Both the position numbers and the translations under genes were made by a program. A model generated the notes under the pieces. That model saw only the letters and a list, made by a program, of their open reading frames with translations. It searched no databases and was not told where the DNA came from. Below, one piece after another: positions 15,174 to 23,556 of a DNA stretch of 42,421 nt. This stretch comes from Dysosmobacter sp. (GTDB lineage: Bacteria; Bacillota; Clostridia; Oscillospirales; Oscillospiraceae), in assembly GCA_026169195.1 (NCBI GenBank), contig JAPFEH010000073.1:1-42421 (forward strand). The letters run 5' to 3'. Every line of letters starts with the position of its first letter. The stretch's first letter is position 1.

Positions 15174-15866
15174 ATGATCCGTTTAAAAGATGTGGAGATG
15201 GAGTATGAAAACGGGACCAAGGCGATCCGGGGCATCAGTCTGTCCATTGAAGATGGAGAGTTTGTGTTTCTGGTGGGGCCTTCCGGTTCCGGAAAATCCA
15301 CCATCATCAAGCTGCTGATCGGCGAAGTGGAGCCGTGCCGGGGCCGTATTATGATCAACGGCTTCTCGGTCAGCAATATTTCCGAAAAACAGATTCCCCT
15401 GATGCGGAGGACGCTGGGCGTGATTTTTCAGGACTTCCGCCTGATTGAAAAAAAGACGGTGTATGACAATCTGTCCTTTGTGATGCGGGCTGTGGGCGCC
15501 AGCCCGAAGGAGATCAAAAAGCGGATCCCCTATGTGCTGCATCTGGTGGGACTGGAGAAAAAGGCAGGAAACTATCCCACGGAGCTTTCCGGCGGCGAAC
15601 AGCAGCGGGTGGCCATTGCCCGGGCACTGGTGAATAACCCCAATACCATCATTGCGGATGAACCTACCGGCAATCTGGATCCGGAGCGGTCCTTGGAGCT
15701 GATGAGTTTGCTGGTGAAGATCAACCAGCTGGGGACTACGGTGGTGGTGGTGACCCACGAAAAAGATCTGGTGGACCGCTTTGGCAAGCGGGTCATCACC
15801 ATTGATTCCGGTCATGTGGTCAATGACAGCGTGGGCGGCTATGTAGGAGGGTGCATCCATGGCTAA
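15174..15866 (+). CDS. ftsE: Cell division ATP-binding protein FtsE
   Basis: FtsE is the ATPase of the FtsEX complex, which couples ATP hydrolysis in the cytoplasm to activation of peptidoglycan hydrolases outside. The 230-residue protein has Walker A GPSGSGKS (residues 35-42), Q-loop FQDFRLIE, signature LSGGEQQR (about 139-146), Walker B TIIADEP and the switch His in VVVTHEKD. The ATG at 15174 with GAGGTG upstream gives the usual MIRLKDVEMEY start. Its end overlaps the ftsX start by 8 nt. A separate entry describes the promoter. Confidence 0.96.
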   Translation: MIRLKDVEMEYENGTKAIRGISLSIEDGEFVFLVGPSGSGKSTIIKLLIGEVEPCRGRIMINGFSVSNISEKQIPLMRRTLGVIFQDFRLIEKKTVYDNLSFVMRAVGASPKEIKKRIPYVLHLVGLEKKAGNYPTELSGGEQQRVAIARALVNNPNTIIADEPTGNLDPERSLELMSLLVKINQLGTTVVVVTHEKDLVDRFGKRVITIDSGHVVNDSVGGYVGGCIHG

Positions 15867-16746
15867 GCACGAGTTCGGTTATTTTGCCCGTGAGGGCGTC
15901 TCCAATATGTTCAGCCATGGGTTCATGTCTTTTGCGGCGGTAGGAATTACGGTTGCCTGCCTGCTGATCATGGGGACCTTTACGCTGGTGGCGGTGAATG
16001 CCAATGAACTGCTGCGGGACTTGGAACAGGAAAATGAGATCGTTGCCTATGTGGACGACAGCTATACGGACGCCCAGTCCAAGGCGCTGCAAAAGAAGCT
16101 GGAGGCGGTGCCCAATGTGGTTTCTGTCACCTACATCAGCAAGGAACAGGCCACGGCGGATTTTGCAGCGGAGTATTCTGATGAGGAACTGTTTCAAGAC
16201 TTGGATCCAGAGATTTTTGAGGACCGCTACGCCCTCAAAATCGGGAATCTGAACCAGATTTCCCAAACGGTGCAGCAGGTGACCGCCATTGAAGGCATCA
16301 GTGATGTGGCTGCCCATGAGGAAATTGCCGGGGGCTTTATCACGGTTCGGAATGTGGCTACGGTGGTTTGCGTGGCGCTGATCGTGATTTTGTTTGTGGT
16401 CTCGGTGTTCATTATTTCGAATACCATCAAGCTCACGACCTTTGACCGGCGGGAGGAAATCGCCATCATGCGGATGGTGGGCGCCACCAACGGGTTTATC
16501 CGCTGGCCTTTCGTCTACGAAGGGTTCATGATGGGATTGCTGGGAGCAGTGATCGCCTTTTTCTCGCAATGGGGATTGTATGCGGCTGTGACCCGGGGCG
16601 TGAGCAATAATGATACACTGCAGTTGATTCGGGTGATTCCCTTTCAGGAACTGTGGGTGCCTGTGGCCGTAGTATTTGCGGCGGCAGGAATCCTGATCGG
16701 CGTGGGCGGCAGTCTTTCTGCAATCCGGAAGTTCCTGCAGGTGTGA
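15859..16746 (+). CDS. ftsX: Cell division protein FtsX
   Basis: FtsX is the membrane partner of FtsE. The 295-residue protein has TM1 at about 22-44, an extracellular loop of some 120 residues (the region that binds the hydrolase partner) and three further helices at about 170-195, 220-245 and 270-290. FDRREEIAIMRMVGATNGFIRWPF is the typical coupling-helix region that contacts FtsE. GTAGGAGGG precedes the ATG. The M23 peptidase gene follows after 9 nt, so the three are likely one unit. Confidence 0.95.
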   Translation: MAKHEFGYFAREGVSNMFSHGFMSFAAVGITVACLLIMGTFTLVAVNANELLRDLEQENEIVAYVDDSYTDAQSKALQKKLEAVPNVVSVTYISKEQATADFAAEYSDEELFQDLDPEIFEDRYALKIGNLNQISQTVQQVTAIEGISDVAAHEEIAGGFITVRNVATVVCVALIVILFVVSVFIISNTIKLTTFDRREEIAIMRMVGATNGFIRWPFVYEGFMMGLLGAVIAFFSQWGLYAAVTRGVSNNDTLQLIRVIPFQELWVPVAVVFAAAGILIGVGGSLSAIRKFLQV

Positions 16747-16755
16747 GGAGAGGGT

Positions 16756-17994
16756 ATGAAGAAGAGAACATTTCGCCGGCTGGGCCGCGTCCTGCTGGCT
16801 TTGACCATGGCTGTGTGCCTGACTGCCGCGGAGCTGACACCCGCGCTGGCTGTCACGCAGGCGGAGATCGACAAGCTGAAAAATGAAGCGTCTGAATTGA
16901 AAAGCCAGAAAAAGAACCTGCAAAAACAGCTGGACGGACTGGCGGGGGACAAGGCGGCCGTTCTGGACAGACGGAAGAAGCTGGATGACCAGATCGAGAC
17001 CACCGGCGCCCAGATCCGGAACGCGGAGGCGCAGATCACCGCCTATGAGGGGCTGATTGCCCAGACGGAGGCGGAGCTGGCGGATGCCGAGCAGCGGGAA
17101 GCGGAGCAGTATGAGCTGTTCTGCAAACGGGTCCGGGCCATGGAAAAACGCGGAACGGTATCTTACTGGTCGGTTCTTTTCAAGGCGGACAGCTTTACGG
17201 ATCTGCTGACCCGGATGGATGCGGTCAATGAAGTCATGGACGCCGATCAGAAGGTGATCGACGATCTGAAGGCTTTGCAGGAGGAGATCACGCAGAAAAA
17301 GGCTTCGCTGGAAACCAGCAAGGCGGAGGAGGAGTCTGCCAAGGCGGAGCTGGTCAGCAAAAAAAAGGAGCTGGATCAGCAGCGGCAGGAGGCCATCGCG
17401 CTGGTAAAGGAAATTGAGGCCAACGAAAAAGAATACCAGTCCACGATCAATGCACTGGCGCAGGAAGAAGAAAATATTCTGGCTGAGGCTCTGCGCCTGT
17501 CCAAAAAGCTGGCGGAGGAACAGGCGGCGCAGGGAAAGCCGGTCCATTCCAATCCGGGCGGGTATATCTGGCCGGTGGACAGCCGCTACATCACATCCAC
17601 CATGGGCGGACGCAGCTCTCCCGGCGGAGTAGGTTCCACCAACCATAAGGGTACGGATATCGGACGGGTGGGCTACACCTCCAAGATTTATGCCGCCAAG
17701 GCCGGTACCGTGATTGTCTCGCAGTATTCCAATTCTTACGGCCATTACGTAGTCGTCTCCCATGGCGCGGGGAACACCACGCTGTATGCGCATATGAGCA
17801 GCCGGAAAGTGTCCGTCGGACAGTATGTGAACCAAGGCGATGTGCTGGGGATCACCGGTTCCACAGGCCATTCCACCGGTCCGCACCTCCACTTTGAGGT
17901 CACGGAGAACGGCGTGCGGGTGAATCCGCTGAACCATGGGGCGAATCCGAAAAAGGGCTATCTGACAGGATATACGTTGTCAGGCTCTGCCTGA
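16756..17994 (+). CDS. Murein hydrolase activator/M23 peptidase with coiled coil
   Basis: This 412-residue secreted protein has a signal peptide at about 1-34 (LGRVLLALTMAVCLTAAE), a long coiled coil at about 37-260 rich in E, K and Q, and a C-terminal LytM/M23 domain at about 285-400. Metal ligands His297 and Asp301 (HKGTD) and the HxH pair His377-His379 (HLHFE) are all present, so the domain looks catalytically competent, unlike E. coli EnvC. The coiled coil resembles that of EnvC, PcsB and CwlO, the partners of FtsEX. The gene directly follows ftsX, which supports activation by FtsEX at the septum or side wall. Confidence 0.92.
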   Translation: MKKRTFRRLGRVLLALTMAVCLTAAELTPALAVTQAEIDKLKNEASELKSQKKNLQKQLDGLAGDKAAVLDRRKKLDDQIETTGAQIRNAEAQITAYEGLIAQTEAELADAEQREAEQYELFCKRVRAMEKRGTVSYWSVLFKADSFTDLLTRMDAVNEVMDADQKVIDDLKALQEEITQKKASLETSKAEEESAKAELVSKKKELDQQRQEAIALVKEIEANEKEYQSTINALAQEEENILAEALRLSKKLAEEQAAQGKPVHSNPGGYIWPVDSRYITSTMGGRSSPGGVGSTNHKGTDIGRVGYTSKIYAAKAGTVIVSQYSNSYGHYVVVSHGAGNTTLYAHMSSRKVSVGQYVNQGDVLGITGSTGHSTGPHLHFEVTENGVRVNPLNHGANPKKGYLTGYTLSGSA

Positions 17995-18007
17995 TCCGCA
18001 CATATTC

Positions 18008-18050
18008 CATCCTCCCGCTCCATACCATGGAGCGGGAGGATGATGCTTTT
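18008..18050 (+). terminator. Terminator hairpin that also covers the next ribosome binding site
   Basis: A perfect 16-bp stem joins CATCCTCCCGCTCCAT (18008-18023) and ATGGAGCGGGAGGATG (18027-18042), loop ACC, followed by ATGCTTTT. The 3' arm holds GGGAGGA (18034-18040), the ribosome binding site for the ATG at 18051. Read-through RNA from ftsEX would therefore have a hidden start site for the next gene. Confidence 0.75.
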
Positions 18051-18794
18051 ATGGTGGGAATGATTTTGTGGAAGAATCCGGAAAAAGGCGGGGGAGCGGT
18101 CACCATTCGGGAGCGCAGCATCCTGCGGGTGCGGTTTTGGTGCGCGGAGATCGCCCGGGGCCCGCATACGCCGGAGGCTGTGCTGCGCCGTCGGGTGCGG
18201 TCGGCAGGGAAGCGGCTGCGGAAGCAGGGGGTCACGCGTCTGGTACTGCCGGAGCAGTTCGAGGAGATGCCGCAGCTGGAGAAACAGGGGCTTGGTCCGG
18301 CATCCACGCTGGGGCTGAGAAAGTCCATCGCAGCAGACTGGGTCCGTTGGCTCCTGAACTCCGGCGGGCGCGGGACTGCCGGGGCGAAAATCGGTGTTTC
18401 CGCAGACCGGCTGACGGGAGAGGTGGTGCGGACAGTCACGGAACTGGCCTTACGGCACCGCTATGTGCTGCTGGATCTGCCAAAGGGCGGGGAGGAGCTG
18501 GCCCGGCAGCTGCGGAGAGAATATGGCGTGTCGCTGCTGTTGAACCCGTCCAAAGAGCAGATGGAGGAGACGGACGCTCTGGTGGTTTTTGATGCCGGAG
18601 GGGATTGGGAAAGCTGCCGGATGCTTCCCCTGTACGACGAGACATCGCCGCTGCCGCCGCTGATGCTGCCGCCGGCTCTGGAAGAAAAACTGCCGGAAGG
18701 ATGCGACCGTGGCCAGCTTTTGGCGGTGCTGCGGGAGCAGGGAGGGCTGCGTCCGGGACAGATTACCGTTGGAGGAGGGAATTCTGCCAAATAG
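18051..18794 (+). CDS. Conserved-looking hypothetical protein
   Basis: This 247-residue protein starts at ATG 18051, using GGGAGGA at 18034-18040 as ribosome binding site; an ATG at 18027 in the hairpin would add eight residues. The N-terminal third is basic (many R in IRERSILRVRFWCAEIAR and VLRRRVRSAGKRLRKQG). The middle has GAKIGVSADRLTGEVVRTVTELA followed by RYVLLDLPKGGEELARQLRREYGVSLL, which reads as alternating strands and helices of a Rossmann-like alpha/beta fold. No signal peptide, membrane helix or known catalytic motif is visible. I do not recognise the family. It lies alone between ftsEX and greA. Confidence 0.7.
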   Translation: MVGMILWKNPEKGGGAVTIRERSILRVRFWCAEIARGPHTPEAVLRRRVRSAGKRLRKQGVTRLVLPEQFEEMPQLEKQGLGPASTLGLRKSIAADWVRWLLNSGGRGTAGAKIGVSADRLTGEVVRTVTELALRHRYVLLDLPKGGEELARQLRREYGVSLLLNPSKEQMEETDALVVFDAGGDWESCRMLPLYDETSPLPPLMLPPALEEKLPEGCDRGQLLAVLREQGGLRPGQITVGGGNSAK

Positions 18795-18820
18795 GGGCGT
18801 TTTTTGCCTGCTTTGCCCCC

Positions 18821-18849
18821 TTGACATTCTGAAAACCACCCTCTATAAT
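18821..18849 (+). promoter_or_regulatory. Consensus promoter of greA-lysS
   Basis: TTGACA (18821-18826) and TATAAT (18844-18849) match the sigma-A consensus exactly with 17 bp spacing, 71 nt upstream of greA. It is the strongest promoter seen in the window. Confidence 0.9.
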
Positions 18850-18919
18850 ACTAGACTGTTACAATATAAGCATGGTACAACCAGTGCCCGAAGGGAACTG
18901 ACCGGAAAGGATCGTTGAC

Positions 18920-19393
18920 ATGGAAAAAGAATATAAAATGAGTGCGGTTCGTGCGCAGGAACTGCAGGACGAACTGAATTACCTGAAGACCACCCGCTCT
19001 GACGAGGTGGCGGAGCAGATCAAAATTGCCCGCGGCTTCGGTGACCTCAGTGAGAACAGTGAGTATGATGAGGCCAAGAACGAGCAGGGCAAGCTGTATT
19101 CCCGCATCGCAGAGCTGGAGGAGATCCTGCAGCATGTGGTGATCGTGGATGAAACGGCGGGCGCCACCAATGAGGTGACCATCGGCTGCACCGTCACGGT
19201 GGCTGACGGCAGCGGAAAAGAGATGCCCCCCTATAAGATCGTGGGTTCTCAGGAGTCTGATCCCATGCACGGCATCATCTCTGAGGAGTCTCCTTTCGGC
19301 AAGGCGCTGATCGGCGCCAAGGAGGGGGATACCGTGACAGTGGAAGCGCCCAGAGGCGCCATCCGTTATACAGTGAAGAAGATCGAACGGTAA
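18920..19393 (+). CDS. greA: Transcription elongation factor GreA
   Basis: GreA enters the RNA polymerase secondary channel and stimulates cleavage of backtracked RNA. The 157-residue protein has an N-terminal coiled coil (about 10-75) whose tip includes the acidic GFGDLSENSEYDEAK stretch, with the Asp and Glu residues needed for cleavage, and a C-terminal FKBP-like domain ending in VTVEAPRGAIRYTVKKIE. AAAGGA lies 10 nt before the ATG. lysS starts 11 nt after its stop; the pair share a consensus promoter. Confidence 0.97.
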   Translation: MEKEYKMSAVRAQELQDELNYLKTTRSDEVAEQIKIARGFGDLSENSEYDEAKNEQGKLYSRIAELEEILQHVVIVDETAGATNEVTIGCTVTVADGSGKEMPPYKIVGSQESDPMHGIISEESPFGKALIGAKEGDTVTVEAPRGAIRYTVKKIER

Positions 19394-19404
19394 GGAGAAT
19401 GACG

Positions 19405-21345
19405 ATGGCTGAACAGAAGAACAACCGGCAGGCCGAGCCTGAACTGGATTTAAGCGAGCAGCGGAAGGTTCGGCGGGAAAAGCTGGCTGCCCTCCAGGCA
19501 GCCGGTCAGGATCCCTTCCGGCAGACCCGATTTGAATGGACCGCGACCTCTCAGCAGATCAAGGATCATTTTGAAGCCATGGAGGGCCAGAGCGTGAAGG
19601 TGGCCGGCCGCCTGATGAGCAAGCGGGGAATGGGCAAGGTCAGCTTCTGCGACCTGCAGGACCGGGATGGACGGATCCAGCTCTATGCCCGTCAGGATGA
19701 AATGGACGAAGAGGCCTACAAGACCTTCAAGAAGTACGATATCGGTGATATTGTCGGTGTGGACGGCGAGGTATTCCGTACCCAGCGGGGGGAGATGAGC
19801 GTCCGTGCCAAGGAGATCACCCTCCTTTCCAAATCCCTGCTGCCCCTGCCGGAGAAGTTCCATGGCCTGCAGGATAAGGAGCTGCGGTTCCGCCAGCGGT
19901 ATGTGGATTTGATGGTGAATCCGGAGGTCAAGCGGAATTTCGTGATCCGCTCCCAGTTCATTCAATTCATGCGCAGCTTTTTGGATGACAGAGGCTACAT
20001 TGAAGTGGAGACGCCGGTGCTCAACACCATTGCCGGCGGCGCAGCCGCACGGCCCTTTATTACCCACCACAATACGCTGGATATTGATATGTACATGCGC
20101 ATTGCCACCGAACTGCCCCTCAAGCGGCTGATCGTGGGCGGCATGGACCGGGTCTATGAGATCGGGCGGATTTTCCGCAACGAAGGCATGGACCCCAAGC
20201 ATAATCCGGAATTCACCACGGTGGAGCTGTATCAGGCTTATACGGATTTCCACGGCATGATGGACATTGCCGAGGGAATCATTTCCGGCGCCGCACAGAA
20301 GATTCTGGGCACCTATCAGGTGGAGTGGCAGGGAGAGCAGATCGACCTGACTCCCGGCTGGCGCCGCATGACGATGGTGGATGCCGTCCGGGAATATGCG
20401 GGCATTGACTTTGGCGTGATCACGGATGACGCTGAGGCCGTTGCCGCTGCCAAGGCGGCAGGCGTGGAGCTGGCCGCCGCCGCAGAGAAAACGTGGGGCA
20501 ATGCGCTGTATGCCTGCTTTGACCAGAAGGTGGAGGAAAAGCTCATCCAGCCCACGTTTATTACGATGTATCCCGTGGAGGTCTCTCCGCTTACCAAGCG
20601 CAGTCCCGAGGATCCCCGGCTGACAGAGCGCTTTGAGCTGTTTGTCTGCCACAGTGAATTGGCCAATGCCTATTCTGAGCTCAATGACCCCATTGACCAG
20701 CGCCACCGCTTTGAAAAGCAGGTGGAGCAGCGGGAGCGTGGCGATGACGAAACGGAGATGCTGGACGAGGATTTCCTCAATGCGCTGGAGTACGGTATGC
20801 CGCCCACCGGCGGTATGGGCATGGGGATCGACCGCTGCGTCATGCTGCTGACCGGAACCGATACCATTCGGGAAGTCATCCTGTTCCCCACCATGAAGCC
20901 CACGGAAAAAGTCGAGGCTCCCGAGAAGAAAGAGCCTGTGAAGACAGAGGAAAAGTCTGCGGAGAAGATCGACTTTTCCAATGTGAAGATCGAGCCGCTG
21001 TTTGAGGAATTTGTGGACTTTGAGACCTTTGCAAAGTCTGATTACCGGGCAGTGAAGATCGAAGCTTGTGAAGCGGTGCCCAAGAGCAAGAAGCTTTTGA
21101 AGTTTACGCTGAATGACGGTACGGACCGCCGCCGCACGATCCTCAGCGGGATCCATGAGTACTACGAGCCGGAACAGCTGATCGGGAAAACTGCCATTGC
21201 CATTGTGAATCTGCCCCCCAGAAAGATGATGGGCATTGATTCCGAAGGTATGCTGATTTCCGCGGTACATGAGGAAAACGGCCGCGAGGGACTGAACCTG
21301 CTGATGGTGGACGACCGGATCCCGGCAGGCGCAAAGCTGTACTGA
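19405..21345 (+). CDS. lysS: Lysyl-tRNA synthetase, class II, with C-terminal tRNA-binding domain
   Basis: This 646-residue enzyme charges tRNA-Lys with lysine. The OB-fold anticodon domain covers about 60-165. The class II core has motif 2 RIFRNEG (Arg255, Arg258) and motif 3 GMGMGIDR (about 470-477). After the core ends near residue 500 (TIREVILFPTMKP), a Lys/Glu-rich linker leads to an extra domain at about 540-646, including AVPKSKKLLKFTLNDG, SGIHEYYEPEQLIGK and PRKMMGIDSEGM. That is the EMAP-II/MetRS-type tRNA-binding module (PF01588), normally found at the end of MetRS rather than LysRS. ATG 19405 is preferred over 19399, which is too close to AAGGAG. Confidence 0.95.
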   Translation: MAEQKNNRQAEPELDLSEQRKVRREKLAALQAAGQDPFRQTRFEWTATSQQIKDHFEAMEGQSVKVAGRLMSKRGMGKVSFCDLQDRDGRIQLYARQDEMDEEAYKTFKKYDIGDIVGVDGEVFRTQRGEMSVRAKEITLLSKSLLPLPEKFHGLQDKELRFRQRYVDLMVNPEVKRNFVIRSQFIQFMRSFLDDRGYIEVETPVLNTIAGGAAARPFITHHNTLDIDMYMRIATELPLKRLIVGGMDRVYEIGRIFRNEGMDPKHNPEFTTVELYQAYTDFHGMMDIAEGIISGAAQKILGTYQVEWQGEQIDLTPGWRRMTMVDAVREYAGIDFGVITDDAEAVAAAKAAGVELAAAAEKTWGNALYACFDQKVEEKLIQPTFITMYPVEVSPLTKRSPEDPRLTERFELFVCHSELANAYSELNDPIDQRHRFEKQVEQRERGDDETEMLDEDFLNALEYGMPPTGGMGMGIDRCVMLLTGTDTIREVILFPTMKPTEKVEAPEKKEPVKTEEKSAEKIDFSNVKIEPLFEEFVDFETFAKSDYRAVKIEACEAVPKSKKLLKFTLNDGTDRRRTILSGIHEYYEPEQLIGKTAIAIVNLPPRKMMGIDSEGMLISAVHEENGREGLNLLMVDDRIPAGAKLY

Positions 21346-21367
21346 GATTCCACAGCGATCCGCTTTT

Positions 21368-21402
21368 CAAAGGGAGCACACCTGTCCGGTGTGCTCCCTT
21401 TG
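21368..21402 (+). terminator. Terminator of greA-lysS
   Basis: A perfect 15-bp stem joins CAAAGGGAGCACACC (21368-21382) and GGTGTGCTCCCTTTG (21388-21402), loop TGTCC. The T tract is contained in the stem end (CCCTTTG), so the tail is short. Confidence 0.65.
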
Positions 21403-21466
21403 ACACGCCGGTGTGCGCCGGCGTTTCCGGGGCTTTCCGGAGAGCGGAAGGCGGGGAAACCATGTC

Positions 21467-21495
21467 TTGACAATGGCAGATGATACCGATATGAT
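21467..21495 (+). promoter_or_regulatory. Promoter of the methyltransferase-dprA-topA operon
   Basis: TTGACA (21467-21472) and TATGAT (21490-21495) are 17 bp apart, 63 nt before the ATG at 21559. Confidence 0.75.
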
Positions 21496-21558
21496 AAAAA
21501 TATGATAAAAAGAAATATCAGACCCCGTGTTCATGAAACGGGAGAAAGAAGCTGCTAG

Positions 21559-22323
21559 ATGGAACAAATTACCAGTCGTACCAACGCCCTGTGCACCCAT
21601 ATCCGCAAGCTGGCGGCCTCTGCCGCCTATCGCCGGAGGCAGGGAGAGTTCCTTTGTGACAGTCCGAAGCTGTTGGAGGAGGCCCTGCTCCATGGCGGGG
21701 ATGTGCGTGTTGTGGTGTGTACGGAGGAAGCTGCCCTGCCGCCGGTTCCGGCAGGGGTGCGCGCGGTGCTGGTGCCGAAAGACGTCATGAAGACCCTTGC
21801 CCCGTCACAGTCTCCTCAAGGAGTCCTGTCTGTCTGCGGAATGCACGCCGCCCATCTTCCGGAACGGCTGGAAGGAAAGCGGTATGTGGTGCTGGATGGA
21901 GTGCAGGACCCGGGAAATGTGGGAACCATCCTGCGGACAGCCGATGCGTTTTCTGCCGATGGACTGCTGCTGGTGAATGCCTGCGCGGATCTCTATAATC
22001 CTAAAACCGTTCGGGCAACCATGGGAGCGGTCTTTCGCTGTCCGGTGTGGAGCTGCGGCACGGAAGAATTGCGGGCGCTGCTGTCTGCTTCGGACCTTCC
22101 TTTATACGGCGCCGCTTTGCGGAATGACACCGCGGATATCCGGCAGGTGGATCTGAACCGCTGCGCTGTTGCCATCGGGAGCGAAGGACGGGGGCTTTCC
22201 CGGGAGCTGCTGGGCATGTGCGATCAAACGGTGCTGATCCCGATGCAGTCCCATTGCGAATCCCTGAATGCAGCGGCTGCCGCTGCGGTGCTGCTGTGGG
22301 AAGCAGCCCGGAATGACGCATAA
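21559..22323 (+). CDS. TrmH/SpoU-family RNA 2'-O-methyltransferase
   Basis: This 254-residue SPOUT enzyme probably methylates a ribose 2'-OH in rRNA or tRNA using SAM. It has an N-terminal substrate-binding domain with a basic stretch (AAYRRRQGEFLCDSPKLLEEAL) and a C-terminal trefoil-knot domain with motif 1 VLDGVQDPGNVGTILRTADAF, motif 2 VAIGSEGRGLS and motif 3 IPMQSHCESLNAAAAAAVLL. The target base cannot be told. The ribosome binding site before ATG 21559 is weak (GAGAAAGAAG). dprA follows after 12 nt, so they are likely co-transcribed. Confidence 0.92.
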   Translation: MEQITSRTNALCTHIRKLAASAAYRRRQGEFLCDSPKLLEEALLHGGDVRVVVCTEEAALPPVPAGVRAVLVPKDVMKTLAPSQSPQGVLSVCGMHAAHLPERLEGKRYVVLDGVQDPGNVGTILRTADAFSADGLLLVNACADLYNPKTVRATMGAVFRCPVWSCGTEELRALLSASDLPLYGAALRNDTADIRQVDLNRCAVAIGSEGRGLSRELLGMCDQTVLIPMQSHCESLNAAAAAAVLLWEAARNDA

Positions 22324-22335
22324 GGAGGCGGGAGT

Positions 22336-23523
22336 GTGTCCGCACTGAAATACTGGCTGTGGCTCACAGGGCTGCGGGGACTGAAAAACCAGACACGACT
22401 GACCCTGCTGCATCGTTTCGGCTCGCCGGAGGATGTGTTTTATGCTGACGCCGGCGAAATTCTGCTGACGGAGGAGATCACCCGGGAGCAGGCCGCCTTG
22501 CTGGAAGACCACAATCTGGACGCAGCGGAGCGGATCTGGGAAGACTGCTGCCGGCTGGATCTGCGGATTTTGACCATCGCGGATGCGGAGTATCCGGGAA
22601 GACTGCGGAACATCTATGATCCGCCCTGCCTGCTTTATGCAAAAGGCCGTCTGCCTGCGCTGGACGAGGAGGCGGTTGTAGCGGTGGTGGGCACCAGAGA
22701 TGCCACCCCGTATGGTGTTGCCTGCGCGGAAAAGCTGGGGTTTGGTCTGGCGAAGGGCGGAGCAGTGGTGGTCAGCGGACTTGCCCGCGGCATTGATACG
22801 GCGGCGACCCGCGGAGCTTTGCGGGCCGGAGGGTGTACGGTCGGCGTGGCGGCGAACGGTCTTGATATCTGCTATCCGCGTGAGAACCGCTATCTCTATG
22901 AGGATGTGGCTGCCGCTGGTGTGCTGCTGTCGGAATATCCGCCGGGAACAGAACCTTATAAAACCAACTTTCCGGTACGAAACCGGATCCTGTCCGGCCT
23001 TTCTCTCGCCACGCTGGTGGTAGAGGCTCCGGAGCGCAGCGGCGCGCTCATTACGGCGGATACTGCCGTGGAACAGGGGCGGGATGTGTTTGCGGTTCCG
23101 GGCCCGATTGACGCGCCCAACAGCGCAGGCTGCAACCGGCTGCTGAAAGAGGGCGCCGGACTTGTGCGGGATGCGTGGGACATTTTAGAGGAGTATGAGG
23201 CCCGGTTCCCGGATAAACTGTACCGGGAGGAGTCCCGGAAGAAACCGGAAAAAGTGGGGTATCAGGCGCGGCAGAAGGAAGAAGTACGGCCTGTGCCGCC
23301 TGCAATCTCACTTTCGGATCCGGACTGCGGCCTGACGGACGACCAAGCCGCCCTGCTGCTGGCGTTATCGGAGGAAGAGCCGATGCAGGTGGATGATCTG
23401 ATCGAAAAAACCGGAATTCCCACCCGACGGGTGCTTTCTGCGCTCACCTTGCTGGAGTTGGAACAATATGTCCGGCAGCACAGTGGAAAGTGCTATACAC
23501 GCGCCGTGACATTGAGCGAATAA
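22336..23523 (+). CDS. dprA: DNA-processing protein DprA/Smf
   Basis: DprA loads RecA onto incoming single-stranded DNA during transformation. The 395-residue protein has an N-terminal SAM-like domain (about 1-90), the Rossmann DNA-binding domain with VVGTRDATPYG, VVSGLARGIDTAA, ANGLDICYPREN, LSEYPPGTEP and ITADTAVEQGRDVFAVPG, and a C-terminal winged-helix domain (about 330-390, DDLIEKTGIPTRRVLSALT). The start is a GTG at 22336 after AAGGAGGCGG. The presence of dprA suggests competence or other uptake-related recombination, though it is near universal. topA follows after 33 nt, the common Firmicutes order. Confidence 0.96.
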   Translation: MSALKYWLWLTGLRGLKNQTRLTLLHRFGSPEDVFYADAGEILLTEEITREQAALLEDHNLDAAERIWEDCCRLDLRILTIADAEYPGRLRNIYDPPCLLYAKGRLPALDEEAVVAVVGTRDATPYGVACAEKLGFGLAKGGAVVVSGLARGIDTAATRGALRAGGCTVGVAANGLDICYPRENRYLYEDVAAAGVLLSEYPPGTEPYKTNFPVRNRILSGLSLATLVVEAPERSGALITADTAVEQGRDVFAVPGPIDAPNSAGCNRLLKEGAGLVRDAWDILEEYEARFPDKLYREESRKKPEKVGYQARQKEEVRPVPPAISLSDPDCGLTDDQAALLLALSEEEPMQVDDLIEKTGIPTRRVLSALTLLELEQYVRQHSGKCYTRAVTLSE

Positions 23524-23556
23524 ATTTGTGCGCCGGAAACGGCGCTGGAGGTAACT

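Noticed and set aside
15820-17937. 705-codon minus-strand open frame
   Set aside because: It is antisense to ftsX and the M23 gene and has a shadow-like composition.
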